Shown piece after piece: positions 1-12,077 of a DNA stretch of 64,000 nt (position 1 is its first letter; each line of letters starts with the position of its first letter). Both the position numbers and the translations under genes were made by a program. This DNA is from Delphinus delphis (Eukaryota > Chordata > Mammalia > Artiodactyla > Delphinidae). Below the pieces are notes generated by a model. It saw nothing but the letters and a program-made list of their open reading frames with translations, did not search any database and was not told where the DNA came from. The DNA is taken from assembly GCF_949987515.2 (NCBI RefSeq), contig NC_082696.1:39660431-39724430 (forward strand), in the 5' to 3' direction.

Positions 1-102
1 CACATTACAGGAAAACTAACCAATGGAAAATTATTAAATCAGCTCCCCAAGTGTGTTCTGGTATTATTAAAATTTATCACATCCTCCTCCACTCATCTAA
101 GG

Positions 103-318
103 CAGAAGTTGTCAAACTTTACGTAAAGGGTCAGGCAGTAAATATTTCTGGCTTTGTGGGCTGTCCTGTTTCTTTTGCAACTACTCAGTTCTCAGTAGCC
201 CAGAAGCATCCATAGGTGATATATAAATGAATGGATGTGACTATGTTACAATAAAACATTGTTTACCATATCAGGGGGCAGCTGAATTTGGCCTGAGGGT
301 TGTGGTGTGTCAACTCCA
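103..318 (+). mobile_element. hAT-Charlie-type nonautonomous DNA transposon
   Basis: The left end reads like the common eutherian hAT consensus (a gttggcaaac-type start, then a spaced AAAGGGxCAG and TAAATATTT). The right end carries the complementary TTTGGCC and gtgtcaact motifs. The flanking octamers ATCTAAGG (95-102) and GTCTAAGG (319-326) match at 7 of 8 positions, as expected for an 8-bp hAT target duplication. It is old and diverged, and I do not assign a family name. The rest of 1-1180 is AT-rich intron in which I see no exon. Confidence 0.6.
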
Positions 319-1180
319 GTCTAAGGGATGTACTATGAGGCTTTCGTTTTAGAACATGATCAGTAGTTTAATTGTAAGTCAATATGTTTCTCTTACTAAA
401 CCTGAAAAAAAGATTAATGGTTTTTTTAAAACATTTTAAGCTACAAGGGTTAAAACACACAGGGTTTTGATTAACCCTCAATTAATCCAAACCCCACTTA
501 ATTAAATTCTATTCCTCAGAATTTTGATAGATTTTTACAGACTATTATTTAATTTTTTAAAGTAAAATAAACTACATTGAAGGCTAATGATATCGAACAT
601 AAGTAATATTCATGTAAATTTTCCCCTTTGTACAATGCATAAAAATCATATTTTAATCTCATCCATGTTTAGTTCTAAGGAGAGAGTTTTTTGGCGCTTC
701 GAATCATTTTTAAAATATGACTGGCAGAGAATGATTAAGATACTGTCCCTTCAGAGCATTTCAACCTTGGCAGATTTCTGCATGTGTAAACAGTACAGTA
801 CCCTCTTCATTGTGAGGGTTGTGATTCCTCCCCCGACCCCCCTCGCCCTCACTTCTTAATCTTTACTTTAGGCTCTGTCATACACTGGTAGTCAGACATG
901 GTTTTTTTGGTTTTAAAGTAATTTAGCATGGTAACTGGACACAACTGAGGGGTAGATTGTTTTCTATTGGTCTGTCAGTAAATGCTCCAGTTTTTAATAT
1001 AATTTTCATTCTTATGACTGCTATGCTCATAATCCATTGTACTTAAAAAACGTGTTTTACCCTGATTACAATAATTTAAACTAAGTTATTGTGTAATTTA
1101 TGTTAAAGAAATGTTACAGGAAAAATAGATTTTGAATGGTATAGCTTGAATATTAAATACCATTTTATTCCTAATTTTAG

Positions 1181-1240
1181 CATGCATATTACAGCAGAAC
1201 TGCAGTACTAAGACTTATTGAAAAGAAATATAAATCTCTG
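1181..1240 (+). CDS. TBC1D32: TBC1D32 coding exon 1 of 13 in window
   Basis: Sixty nt, phase 0 in and phase 0 out, 20 residues beginning HAYYSRTAVL and ending EKKYKSL. The acceptor is ttttattcctaattttag and the donor is gtaagt. The codon just upstream in this frame is TAG, which fixes the left border. The residues are basic and helical, consistent with the armadillo-like region of BROMI. Upstream exons lie before the window. The next exon follows after a 6.7-kb intron and continues in frame as ITTAVQQ. Confidence 0.85.
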
Positions 1241-1508
1241 GTAAGTCTATATTTCTGTTCTTATCTTGAGAAATATTATCAGAAAAAGATATCTGATGTA
1301 ATAACTTGAATGTGCAAAGTTGAGTGATTAATTAATATCGGATAATGAAGCAGTCCCCCTTTTATGTGACTTTTAAACTACCATTCTGTGAACATAAAAG
1401 GATAAAAGTAGAGACTTAAAACACTGTCAGGATAACAGTTAGGAAATATATAACTTCATAGTAAATTGGGCTGGTAACTAGCTATTTTGGGATAAGCCAT
1501 ATTAAGTA

Positions 1509-1586
1509 TTGGGTTGGCCATAAAGTTCGCTTGGGTTTTTCTGTAACATTATGGAAAAACCCAGATGAACTTTTTGGCCAACCCAA
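1509..1586. mobile_element. Palindromic mariner-derived MITE
   Basis: A 78-bp near-perfect inverted repeat starts TTGGGTTGGCCA and ends TGGCCAACCCAA, with a short central loop, and is flanked by a TA on each side (1507-1508 and 1587-1588). TA flanks plus full-length terminal inverted repeats are the hallmark of Tc1/mariner MITEs. This sequence matches my memory of the artiodactyl/cetacean mariner MITE. It has no coding capacity. Confidence 0.8.
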
Positions 1587-2550
1587 TATTATCATATAGT
1601 TTAATTCAGATCAGTTGTTTGTAGGGGAGTTTGTTCTATAAAATTTACCCATGCTTTTAACTGAAAGTTGCATGATAAAATTCAGAATGGTAAATGCTTT
1701 TGTAGTTGCAAAAATTGATTCAAGTTACACTAAATATAAACTAATACTGTAAAATATATTCATAAAATTTTCTGCATTTACTGCTATTAGTAGAACAACA
1801 TGTTAGGGCACTGAAAGGAACTGAAATCAGCAAGTCTAGCAATTAATTGACAAACATGAAAATTGTGAAATTAAAGTTATACTAATATGACTTTGAGATA
1901 AAAAATACGTTCTATGTAGTTAGGTAGAATCTTGAGTTGAGTGAGGTAAAGGGAAAGATTCCTAGAACTGTGAATTTTAGGAAGACTGCAGTAGAACATA
2001 AATTGAAGAAAGGAGAATAATAATTGTTTTGTGTTTGAGAATTAGGCTTCAGAAAGGAGAAGAGGGAGATGTTGAATATTAGGATGGGAATTTATTTGTA
2101 GAGGTAATAGGTATTTAAAAATCCTTAGAGAACCTGAAAGTCTTTCCACATTTCTCTCATTCCCATTTTAACTGGAAATTTGTTACTGCCGTATGAGCCT
2201 AGAGTGATCTTGCTAGAATAGAAAAAGGAGAAAAAACCAAGAATTTTTTTCCTCTTATGGTTTGACATATAAATAACTGTTGGTATGACATAGGCCCTAG
2301 TGGATGTATTTCAAATGTTTCTTGTAGATTAACTCTTAAAATCCATTCCTTATTTGGAAAGTGAATTATACTATAATCAATTCTTAGCCTACAAATAGTT
2401 ACTTCATTATCAACTTCAGTATTCTATCAACTTGTTCAAATATTTCATGTTCATAATTAATCAAATTTGCATGAGATTTCATCTTAAACCTCATTTTCTC
2501 TTAAAGCTTTCCTAAATTTACCAAAATATCAAGAGATTTTTTTTTTTAAT

Positions 2551-2551
<1 letters not shown>

Positions 2552-2608
<57 letters not shown>
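2552..2608. repeat. (GT)n-(TA)n microsatellite
   Basis: About 23 GT units run into a short TA run. It is a simple repeat in the intron, preceded by a short T/A stretch. Confidence 0.95.
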
Positions 2609-2609
<1 letters not shown>

Positions 2610-2703
2610 AATTTAAAAAGTAAACCCAACTTTTGAAAAGAAACATTGGGGAAAATGGATGCCATGTTTGTTTGTTCCCATTTTCCTTTCAGAATTGAAG
2701 ATC

Positions 2704-2748
2704 AAATTTTGTATATCTAAAAAAAAAAAAAAAAAAATTTGTATATCT
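2704..2748 (+). repeat. Poly(A) run between short direct repeats
   Basis: AAATTTTGTATATCT (2704-2718) is followed by about 19 A residues and then AAATTTGTATATCT (2735-2748). The arrangement looks like a target-site duplication around a retrotransposed tail with almost no body. Simple slippage or a local duplication is an alternative. Confidence 0.6.
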
Positions 2749-2788
2749 GCAGTGGGAACTTTGGACCACTCCATGGATTTGTCTTTGG

Positions 2789-2876
2789 GACCTGGGATCT
2801 TCCCAGGCCAGGGCTCAAACCCATGTCCCCTGCATTGCCAGACATATTCTTTATGACTGTGCCACTAGGGAAGTCC
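2789..2876 (-). mobile_element. tRNA-derived SINE fragment (CHR/Bov-tA type)
   Basis: It contains the antisense of the conserved SINE head: GGGATCTTCCCAGGCCAGGG, then an ATGTCCCCTGCATTG segment, and ends CCACTAGGGAAGTCC. Only about 90 bp of the head is kept, and it is more diverged than the other SINE copies here. The element points away from the gene's direction. Confidence 0.75.
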
Positions 2877-3452
2877 CTAAATTGATTCTTTAATTTTAAT
2901 TAATTTAAATTTAAAAGTAATATGGGTTAGTGGCTACTCTTTTGTGCAGTTTGTTCTGTCTGTGGCATATATGACATTTTCAGTAGGTAGCATTGGGCAA
3001 CAAATAATTTGTGTATGTGCTATCAGTTTTTTAAAGCAATATCTGTACTGATTGAAAAACATTTTGGCTATCAGCATAACTATTATTTTTAACAATTTGA
3101 ATCTTTTGTCCAGTTTACCCTTAAGGGAAAGACTTCTGAAATGGCTTTATTATGTAGTATGTTTCCTATTTTTCTTGCCCTCTTAAAGTCGTTTAAAAAA
3201 AATATTGACAGCTAGGTTATTTAAATTCTCCCTACCTTACTGTTTTTTATATTTCCCCCACCCCGCCTCGCCAGTCTTAGGGGTTAACAGTTAAGTGAGC
3301 TGACTGGTACATATTTCCTAGTGCAGGAGAATAAGTATGAAATAAAATACTGAATTTTACAGCAAATTTGTCTTTCCTAAGGTTTAGGATAATCGCTTTT
3401 TATACCCTCAACTTGACTCTTTAATATTTAAATTTACCTACTGTAGATCTGC

Positions 3453-3666
3453 TTTTTTTTTTTTTTTTTTTTTTGCGGTATGCGGGCCTCTCACTGTTGT
3501 GGCCTCTCCTGTTGCGGAGCACAGGCTCCGGACGCGCAGGCTCAGCAACCGTGGCTCATGGGCCCAGCCGCTCTGCGGCATGTGGGATCTTCCCGGACCA
3601 GGGCACGAACCCGTGTCCCCTGCATCGTCAGGCGGACTCTCAACCACTGCGCCACCAGGGAAGCCC
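3453..3666 (-). mobile_element. CHR-2 SINE, antisense
   Basis: Read on + it is a poly(T) tail, then the GCGGTATGCGGGCCTCTCAC motif, the body, and CCACCAGGGAAGCCC at the tRNA-derived head. The target-site duplication TAGATCTGC(T)n is present at 3444-3452 and 3667-3675. Apparent reading frames here, on both strands, are SINE sequence and not genes. Confidence 0.9.
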
Positions 3667-3675
3667 TAGATCTGC

Positions 3676-6600
3676 TTTTTGCTCCTGCAATTTAAAGGAA
3701 GTATTATATCATGTGATTGTCCCTCTTCTAAGATGTACCTTTTTCTGTGATTGTTACCCCTTCTCAAATAAAAGATAGCACGTGTAAGAAGTAATGGGAA
3801 GGAGTAGAAGGAACAGAAGTGGGTTTAAGTGGGTAGTGAAGATAAAGGTGAGTAGAAATGAGTGCAAGGAAGAATGGGTTTTTGAAGGTTTGAGTGGAAG
3901 TAAACTAAAGAGTGAGAAAGATTATGTTGGAGATAGTACTTTGAGTTCTCAGAGACGCTATTTGTTCTTTTGCCTTTTAATTCTTTAGAGCCTCTCAAGT
4001 ATATTTGTCAAGTCAAAAGTTCTCCATAATGGCAGTTTTTCAAAGTCATTTTTTTGTTGCTATTTATCAATTTATGTGTAAGAATTAGGATCTTAAGAGT
4101 AAGTCCATCTAGGAAGTAGTTCTGTCAAGGAGGTTGCACCTTAGATAAACTTATGACAAACGTGAAACAGATCACTATACTTTTGGGCAAAAGTGTGTGC
4201 TTATGAATGGTGTCTCAGGTTCTGACTAAGCAGAAGCTAGGGAGGGGCTGTGTGATTGGTGACATGATGATCATTGATTCCCCTCTTTCAAGAATTGACA
4301 AGTCAGGGAGTGTCCTCATGAAATTTTTGTAGAAGTCCCAAGGCAGTTTGACCAGTTGCCTTTGCATGAGTTTGTTGCTGGTAGCCACTCATCTCAGGGC
4401 TGGCTTGGATTTGATTGACTGGATTAGAGACTTTCTGGACTGTGCCTCCTTTTGTTTCCTATGAACACTCCTTTATATATTCAGTAGATGCAAGCTAAAC
4501 CAAAAGAACACAGGAGTTCAGAGTCTACAAATAACAACAAAAGCAAAATGAACACAGAAGAATAAGCAGGTTAATAGTAGAACTATTGACCAAATGGTGC
4601 TCCTCCAAAACAAAAGGCCACTTTGTACAAAGACCTATTTCATTACAAATCCAAGGAAAATAAAATCTAGCAATGAGAACTCAGTGAAGCAAGTTGAAGC
4701 TTAGATCATTGTTGAGACAGACTCACGTGGTGGCAGATCTGAAGGATTATCAAAGTATGGGACTTGGGGACCCAGTGAACACTCTTCTTTGAGGACCCCA
4801 TGGAATGATGCCAAATGAGAATCCTCAAGGTAATCTCAATGTAAGCTCCAGAATCATTGAGGGTTAAGACCACTGTTGAGTATCTGAAACAATGCATAAA
4901 ACTGAGTTTATTGCTTACTTAATTAGGCAAAGCAGATTGTTAATATAAAATTTCGGGGAAAACTTGGAACTCAGGTTGGGCTTTCAGAGGTGAGAGTGAG
5001 TTCATGCCAACTGTAGATTTCCTGGAATGTGTCTGTTGTTGGCTGACTTTTAGAAGAAAGGGGCTAACTGATTGGTTTGCTTACAAAAGTATGTTCATTG
5101 AGATCTGTTGACATGTCATGATTAACAAGGTTTTAAACTTGTTCTAGATACCTGTTAACCATGGTTATATAGAAATATGGTTCTGGTTTTTATCTATAGA
5201 ACAATTGCTCATTTTCAAGGATAGTGGGAAATTTTTTTATTAATGAGTAGGTGTTATTCTGGGAAAGAGGGGTGATGGTTAAGGTAGTGGTGGGAAAATA
5301 TTTCAGGGCCATGGAATAGCATGTTTAAAGGCTTTAGGGATTGGAAAACACATAGTACACTTGGAAACTGCACATATTTCATATGGCTGGACATAGATTG
5401 GTGAGAGAAATGTGAACTAGTATTAGAGAAATTTCCTGAAAATCAGTTCCCTGAAAGCTAATATTAAGTGGATGATGTTTTTTGAAAAGTTCTTAGATGC
5501 TTTAAATTGGGTCTGTGCCAGTTGACCTCAGTTTGTTTCATTCATGTATGAGGCAGGATAGGGCCTCATAATTCCATTAAAAATAGGAAAGAGCTACTTA
5601 AGGGGAATCTTAAGCCCTTTCCCTTTTGCAGATAAAAATGAGTTTGTTGTTAATTTCAGGTTTGAATGTGTTTCAAATTCAGTTGGTATGCATTGACTGG
5701 TGAGATTTTTAGTGGATTTGCTTTTAATGAATTGGTTATTTGACTGGTCACATGTTGAACTGGCTTTTGGTGACAGACTTTTACACAGGTAAATGTATTT
5801 CTCTGTGCGTGTGTGTGTGGCTGCGGAGGGGGACATCTGGAGGATGAGAGGAATAAGACTAATGTTAGATCATTAAAAAGTTCTTATTGTCAAATTTAGG
5901 AGATTGGCCTTTATTCTGGAGGTTTAGTGAGCCACTGATAGATTTTCATGTACTGAAGTAATATCATATTAGGGCTTTGGAAAATTTGGAAAATGGGCTG
6001 AAAGTGCTAGGTGGAGATAGTTTTTACTTCAGTACTTCTCCCCTAAGAGGCTTTGCAGTAATCCAAGCAAAAGATGATGGAAACATGAATTAAGGCTATG
6101 ACAGTGTATTGGGATAAATGGGTGGACTCAGGAGTACTATATTTAGAGCGTAGGTTTTAGAGGACTTCGTTTTTTGAAAGGGGTTTCGGTGAGGACTTAC
6201 TCATTTGAATGTCTATCATTCTTTGGTCATATCGAGTTTGAGATCCAGATTTCTGGGGGGAAGTTTCATTTTATTGATCTGGATCCTAAAGTTTGATTTA
6301 GATAAGACATAGATATGGAAGGGGGTTCCCTAAGCCCACCCCCAGATTTGATGATTTGCTGGGAGGACTTATAGGAGTCAGCACATAGTTGTACTCCCAG
6401 ATATGATTTCTTACAGAAAAAAGATACAAAGCAAAACTGGTGTAGGGAAGAGGCGCATTGGGTAAAGTCTGGAAGATACCAAGCATGGGCCTCCAAGAGT
6501 CTTTTTTGCCAGTGGGGTCACACAGGACTCCACTTAATTTTCTCCAGTGTCAAATTGTGACTGCTCATGTGAAATGTTGTTTACCAGGGTAGCTCATTAG

Positions 6601-6899
6601 AGACTCAGTGCCCATTTTCTTTTTAAATTGGGGGTTAATCATGTTGGCACCTTCTGCCTGCTACACACCAGGGATTCCACATTCCCAGAAGGAAAACAGA
6701 CGTTCAGCATAAACCACATTGTTTGTACAGTTTAGGTACAGTTCTTAGAATGGGGGGAAGCTCCTGAAATCCAAGTTCCCAGATGCTGGTTAAGGACCAA
6801 TCTTGTAAGCAGGCCTTTCTAATGATAGAAATCCTGCCGTGTTAACTCTTTTGCATGAAACTGAGGCCATAAGAATGAATGAGACTAGGAAATCTATCA
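3676..6899. other. Intron; unassigned and old-repeat sequence
   Basis: No exon with splice sites fitting the gene's phases was seen. About 5880-6180 (TTTGCAGTAATCCAAGCAAAAGATGATGG) resembles a common ancient mammalian interspersed repeat, family not assigned. 5801-5820 holds a short GT run. 4170-5060 is non-coding sequence that I cannot classify. Confidence 0.5.
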
Positions 6900-7320
6900 A
6901 TTCCTTGATTCCATGATTATGAACTTGCCTCTATCCACACAACCTCCATCTTTTTCCCATCTAAAGCTTAACCCTTCCTTCCACTTAGGTCCTAGCTGCT
7001 CCTGCTCTTAGACACCTTTCTGTCAATTATCCTTTCTCTCCTGCATAGTCAAACTTTCTATTTACTTAAACATGACCATATCCTTCCAACCTGAGGAATT
7101 CATTCTTGACTCTAAGATCCCACCCCTATGTTTTACTCGTTTTTTTCTTTTACAACCAGCCTTCTTGCAAGTGAAAATTGTACTATAGCTGCCTTTACGT
7201 TTTCCATTCCTATTCCTTATAGTTAGTTTTATTCCCCAAACTCCCCTGAAACTGATCTTTTCAAAGTCACCAAAAACCTTCTTATTACCAGATCTAACAG
7301 TTATCACTCCTTGTCTCACT
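6900..7320 (+). mobile_element. Ancient LINE-like remnant
   Basis: Pyrimidine-rich text with phrases such as ctcctgctcttagacacc and aaagtcaccaaaaacctt resembles the 3' part of an old mammalian LINE consensus. Segments of what seems to be the same family recur at 9590-10720 and 57770-58520. It is highly diverged, and the family assignment is tentative. Confidence 0.35.
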
Positions 7321-7962
7321 GGTGGCCTCTATTTTATTTGAGAGTTAGAATGAGAGGGCATCTACAGGAAGTATGTAGGTGCAGAAGAAAGGAAGAAGAT
7401 CGGAAATCTCTGCTTGAGGAGAATGGGAGAAGGAGGTAGAATAAAGACTATCAGAGAATCGCTGGGTATAGAAGTTGGAGGTCAATTTTTATGCTGTTCT
7501 TTGGATTGAGTTTTTTTTTTTATAGTTTTTAGCAATTCTGGTATCTAAGATAGAAACGAAGGCTAGATCCAGTTCACATTTTGCTGGCTAAGTAGGAAGA
7601 AAAAACTCAAAGGCAAGGGAGCTGGGGGTATTGGCAAGATAATTTTTAAAGTCATGGCCAGAATTTTTGCATCTTTCACCATAAAATGTAAAGTACAGTT
7701 GTATTTTTGCCTTGACACCAACATTGTGACAATGTTATATTTGTTGGTTTACAAATATTTTCTGTGTTTCCCAGAATGATGCCATAGTTAAAATGTAACT
7801 GGGGAGACTGAGCTTTAATGGCCTGGAAAGGTGCTATTCTAGATTTTCTGAATATTTTTCTTAAATATTTTCCCAGCATATTTTATAGCCTTGACTAACT
7901 TCTTTTAATACATGGACTTGTGGACTTAAACTTCTGTAATTAATAAGCTATTATTTTATTAG

Positions 7963-8053
7963 ATAACTACAGCAGTTCAGCAGTGTGTTCAGTACTTTGA
8001 GTTGTGTAAGACGATGAAAGCTGATGAGGTTTTGGGACATTCAAAGCCTTGTG
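7963..8053 (+). CDS. TBC1D32: TBC1D32 coding exon 2 of 13 in window
   Basis: Ninety-one nt, phase 0 in and phase 1 out. It encodes 30 full residues, [15 protein letters not shown] through GHSKPC, and the first base of a Gly codon. The acceptor is ttattttattag and the donor is gtaagt. The in-frame codon immediately upstream is TAG, so the exon cannot extend further left. The Gly codon is completed by GG at 11219. Confidence 0.88.
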
Positions 8054-8419
8054 GTAAGTATGATATTTTGTTACATTTTAAAAATGGTAAATTTTGTTAA
8101 TAAAAATAGCTTAGTAATTTATTTTTTAATATCATGATAAATTAGATTGCTTTTGCTAATACAAAATACTTTCCACAAATTTAAGATATACCATAATGAT
8201 GACCTTTTATAGCCGATCTACATTTGAGGTTATTGTAGTGAATCTTACCATCTGCAGTTCTTCAGTTCATACCACGGTGTATGTCCTAGTGTGTTATGCT
8301 GCAATAATACACTAGAGGAAGAAAGAATGAATATATCAGCCATTTATGCATTTTAGTGGGAGGAAAGTTTCTGTTTTATAAAATACTGTCTTATTATTGG
8401 ACATATCACCCCACTCTGA

Positions 8420-8850
8420 TTCTTCTCTGCGTATCCTCAGTCTGAGCTAAAATATCCTAGTTATTTCATAATCTGGCCCTAATATATCTATCCAATCTCA
8501 TATCTAGTTATTGATTAAAATGAATCTTCTCTTAGAAGGCATACCAGTGCCTGTATACTTTGTTATTCCTACTCCAGCTGCCACTATCCATAATGCCCTA
8601 CAATGATATAAATCTTATTGTGAAAGAATAAACTGTATTCAGGAAGCTTCCTTTGCCTAGTGTGAATTTTTATTGCCCTTTTGCTTACGTCACACAACTT
8701 GCCATGTGAATTTGATGTCTTTTATCATTCTATTTTATGTCACTTCTCTAAGCAAATATTAAGTTCTTTGAGAATATGAAGATATCTTATAATTTTCTTT
8801 ATCCCTGAGTAAATTCTTAACTCAAGGAAAATGGTCAAAGACCAATTATT
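8420..8850 (+). mobile_element. Possible L2-like LINE remnant
   Basis: The sequence contains ATAATCTGGCCCTAAT, a CTGCCACTATCC-type segment, and a closing AAGTTCTTTGAGAATATGAAGA. All three resemble the L2 3' region in the same orientation. It is weakly conserved, and a repeat-library search would decide it. Confidence 0.4.
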
Positions 8851-9589
8851 AACAGGTTTCAATAGATAAGTATTTTGTAGTAGAGGAGAAAGTACAGAAG
8901 CCAGAACTTCGAGAGACAAAAAAGATATATAAGTTGATATATATATTCTATCATCTGTAGATTCATAAATTTTTCTAATCTAGTATTAAAATGTTGTATC
9001 TAGCTTTTTTTTCCCTCTACCACTCTCCCAGCCCTTCATGGCTTTGATTTTTTCCCTATCTAGTGAAGACCTCTGGGTGCTTCACTGCATTCTTTTGACA
9101 TTTCTTTCAAAATTTTTGCTTTCTTTCAGAGTTTCCTGCCTGCACTTACTCAACTTTAGATCATCTCTGGTCCTCAGAAAATTGAACAGAGAGCATTGTA
9201 ACGTTAAATTGATGGTGCACTGATGTATTTCTCTGGCTTCCATGGCTCTTTGTGTTGCTTTGGAATCAACTTAGATATTCTTTCTTCAGTGTTCCACCAG
9301 TCCCATCAAACCCCCCCAGGCCTTGTTCCTGCCTACTTTTCTCTCGAGGAAACCTTGCATCCAACTTTACTGAGAAAAATGGAACATTTTGGATATGAAA
9401 TCCCCAAATGTCCTGCATCTATACCTACAGACGCATATTTATATGCCCTTATCAGTATTCCCTTCTCCAGGCTACAATGAAGAGTAATCCTTCCATTCCA
9501 GATTGATCTATTCGACTGTTCTTGATTCTGTTTGCATCTGGTGTTTGTTTTTTTTTTTTTTTAAGAACCAGGACATTGCTTCATTTGTT

Positions 9590-10720
9590 GTTTTGTCTCC
9601 CCTTCTATTGGTACCTTTCCTTGCATTCTCTAAACCTGCTCATATCTTTCATATAAAAAACTGAGCAAGTTCATATGTACCTCACATCTCTCTGCTTCCC
9701 TTAAGAAAAAAGGCCTTCCAAGTGTTTAATATGTACCCAGGTCCCATTTCTTACCGCCTATTCACTTCTCAACCATGGAAATGAGGCTTTTATTTCTATG
9801 GTGCAGTGATCTTCCCATTATTAACTTTCTCTTCTTTCTTGCCCTCATTTTATAGCATTCGCCTCTCTTGACCCTTTCCCTCATCTTCCTAGTACCACTC
9901 TTTGATTTCTTCATTCTCATCTAATAAGTTTTTCTTAGTCACTTGAAAGGCTCTTTTCTTTATATGTCTGTACTCACAAAAGTTTTGCCTTTTATTTTTT
10001 TTTCAGCTTAGTCTACCTGTTCTTTCTTGAAGGAGCCCATTCATTCTCATGGTTTCAAATATTACATATTTATATATATAAGTGATGACTCTGAAATATT
10101 TAAGTCTATACTCCTTTCATGAATTCCAGACCAATGTACTCATTATATTTAGTATTCTATCTGGAAGATCCATGGCAACTTCAATATTAAAATATCAAGG
10201 ACTGAAATCACTATTCTCTTTCTAAACATTTTTTCTTCAGAATTAAATAGAAGAAGAATTTACTATGTACACAGATATTTGAGTTAGGAACTTGAGAAAT
10301 TTTTTAATCTTTTCATGGTCTGCATGTAATTCTGGTTAAGGCATATTGATTTCAGTTCCTTAAACATTTGTCTGCTGTTCTCCATTCTTTTCTCTTATGG
10401 AGGTTTTTGTTCATGATTTTCCTGATGAGTCTTACTTTAAGCCTTGGCCTTCTTCCATTCACCTTTCCATGTTGCCATCAGAGTCAGTTTTCCACATGCA
10501 TGTTTGATTCCTTTCCTGCTTGAAACCCTTTAATATCATCCCAATTGCCTCTATAATAAAGCCCGTACTCTTTCTGCAGCTCAGTCGTATGTGATCAGCT
10601 ACCTTCTAGCTTTTGTTTCTCCTACTTGTCCTCGCTATGCTCTGTGTGTATCAGGCTGTTTGCCGTACTCTGAATTGGAAGCCCAGTTTCATGCTGCTTC
10701 TTGGTTTTTGACACCAGCAA
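9590..10720 (+). mobile_element. Ancient LINE remnant
   Basis: Phrases such as CATGAATTCCAGACCAATGTACTC, the CTTGAAACCCTTTAATATCATCCC segment and ATAAAGCCCGTACTCTTT match the general form of an old mammalian LINE 3' region. Open frames just upstream (9038-9480) have no recognisable domain and no splice context, and I treat them as chance. Confidence 0.4.
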
Positions 10721-11218
10721 ATAGTTCAGGGTCTTAAATAAAAGAGGTACTCAATAGATCTCGAATGTATGGATGAATGAGTGAATAAATGATATATGTT
10801 AGAAGGAGTCTGTATTTTAGAGATTGTAATTTCTTTTGCAAACATGGTTATAAATATCGTTTGTAGTACTGGCTTTTAATTGGTAGAATTAAACAATAAG
10901 TAATGTTTTATATTCCTTTCTTAACTTGAAGTATCTTTATAATGAGAGATAACTGACAATCTTATGGTGTTTGTTTTAGAATGAACACTGTATGCATGTT
11001 GTACTTTTCTGAGGTTTGACAAATTTTATTATGAATGCTTTTCTTCAGATTTAGGTGTCTTAAAGTCTCTTGGGAAACAGTAAAGAATGTTTAAAAAAAC
11101 TTACACCGAGTGTCTCCATTATAGACTGCAGCCTTGTTTAATATTCAGCCTTGTTTAATGAAATAACTACTGTAAAATATAATGACATTAAAACAAATGT
11201 AATTGTTTTTCTTTTAAG

Positions 11219-11359
11219 GGAATAAGCAGAAAACTTTCTACTACTCAGGACAAGAATTACAATATATTTATTTCATTCACTCACTGTGCCTTTTAGGAAG
11301 ATTATTGATCTATACACAAGGCAGAAAGCTATTTCCTATAAAGCTGAAGAATAGAAAAG
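11219..11359 (+). CDS. TBC1D32: TBC1D32 coding exon 3 of 13 in window
   Basis: One hundred and forty-one nt, phase 1 in and phase 1 out, 47 residues. After the split Gly it reads [18 protein letters not shown], then a hydrophobic helix ending CLLGRLLIY, then a basic segment ending KLKNRK. The chosen acceptor is ttgtttttcttttaag. A second in-frame acceptor, cactgtgccttttag at 11282-11296, would remove 26 residues. I chose the longer form because the extra residues continue the family sequence as I recall it. The donor is gtaagt. Confidence 0.85.
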
Positions 11360-11962
11360 GTAAGTGCAATTAGATACGAATATGTTCAGGTATGGTAAGA
11401 TTTGTGCTATGGATTTTTAAAATTTAGAGGTTTGGCTTGGTCTCTCCTAGGGTACTGAGCAACGTACCTTTTGTTCTGCTGACAGGCTTACATATCGAAG
11501 TGTTATTATTTTTTTTTGTTTTTCAGTATGTACTTCTTCCTATATGTATAATTTTATTTTCCCTGTCTTTAATGTTTTCCTTATTTTTTCTCTGACCTTC
11601 AAAATCCTAGATATACTGGATGATCCAAATCTGGATACAGAGCTGGCAGTCCTTGTTTAAGTTCTGGTTCCCCTAAAAACTAGCTGAGATCTTTGGGCAA
11701 ATCACTGAACTATTTGTTTCTTTATCTGTAAAAACTAGAATATCAGTGCTGGACTCAGGGAATATTTGAGATGATCACAGAGAAGAGGTTTGGGAATAGT
11801 ATTTTATAAACTGCAAAGCCCTGTACCATATGATATATTACCATATTATTGTTACCCTAAGTCCCATTTTTAAAGTTTTCTCCTTCAGAATTCACATGCT
11901 GTTAGTTGTCTTCCTTACTTTCCTTAAAACTTTTGTCTATTCTAGGAATATAGTACAGAGTA

Positions 11963-12045
11963 GAGATCAGCAAACTTTGCCTGTAAAGTGCCAGATAATA
12001 AATATTTTGGGCTTTTTGGGCCACATACTGTCTCTGTTGCATATT
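11963..12045 (+). mobile_element. hAT-type element fragment
   Basis: The sequence GATCAGCAAACTTTGCCTGT, followed by an AAAGTGCCAGATAATAAATATTTTGGGC run, is the left end of the same hAT-type family as 103-318 and the reverse of 13165-13464. Only about 85 bp is recognisable before a TG/TA-rich stretch. Confidence 0.6.
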
Positions 12046-12077
12046 CTTTGTGTGTGTATATATGCACACGCATGCAT

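Noticed and set aside
587..859. A 90-codon frame upstream of the first exon
   Set aside because: AT-rich, no splice sites, and no resemblance to the protein.
3438..3778. Overlapping open frames on both strands of 60-100 codons
   Set aside because: They lie in a CHR-2 SINE. The same peptides recur at 22467-22790 and 59151-59363, so they are repeat sequence.
11297..11359. A short version of exon 3 starting at 11297
   Set aside because: It was the first choice by splice signal. The upstream 78 nt is open, in frame and reads as family sequence, so the exon was extended to 11219.
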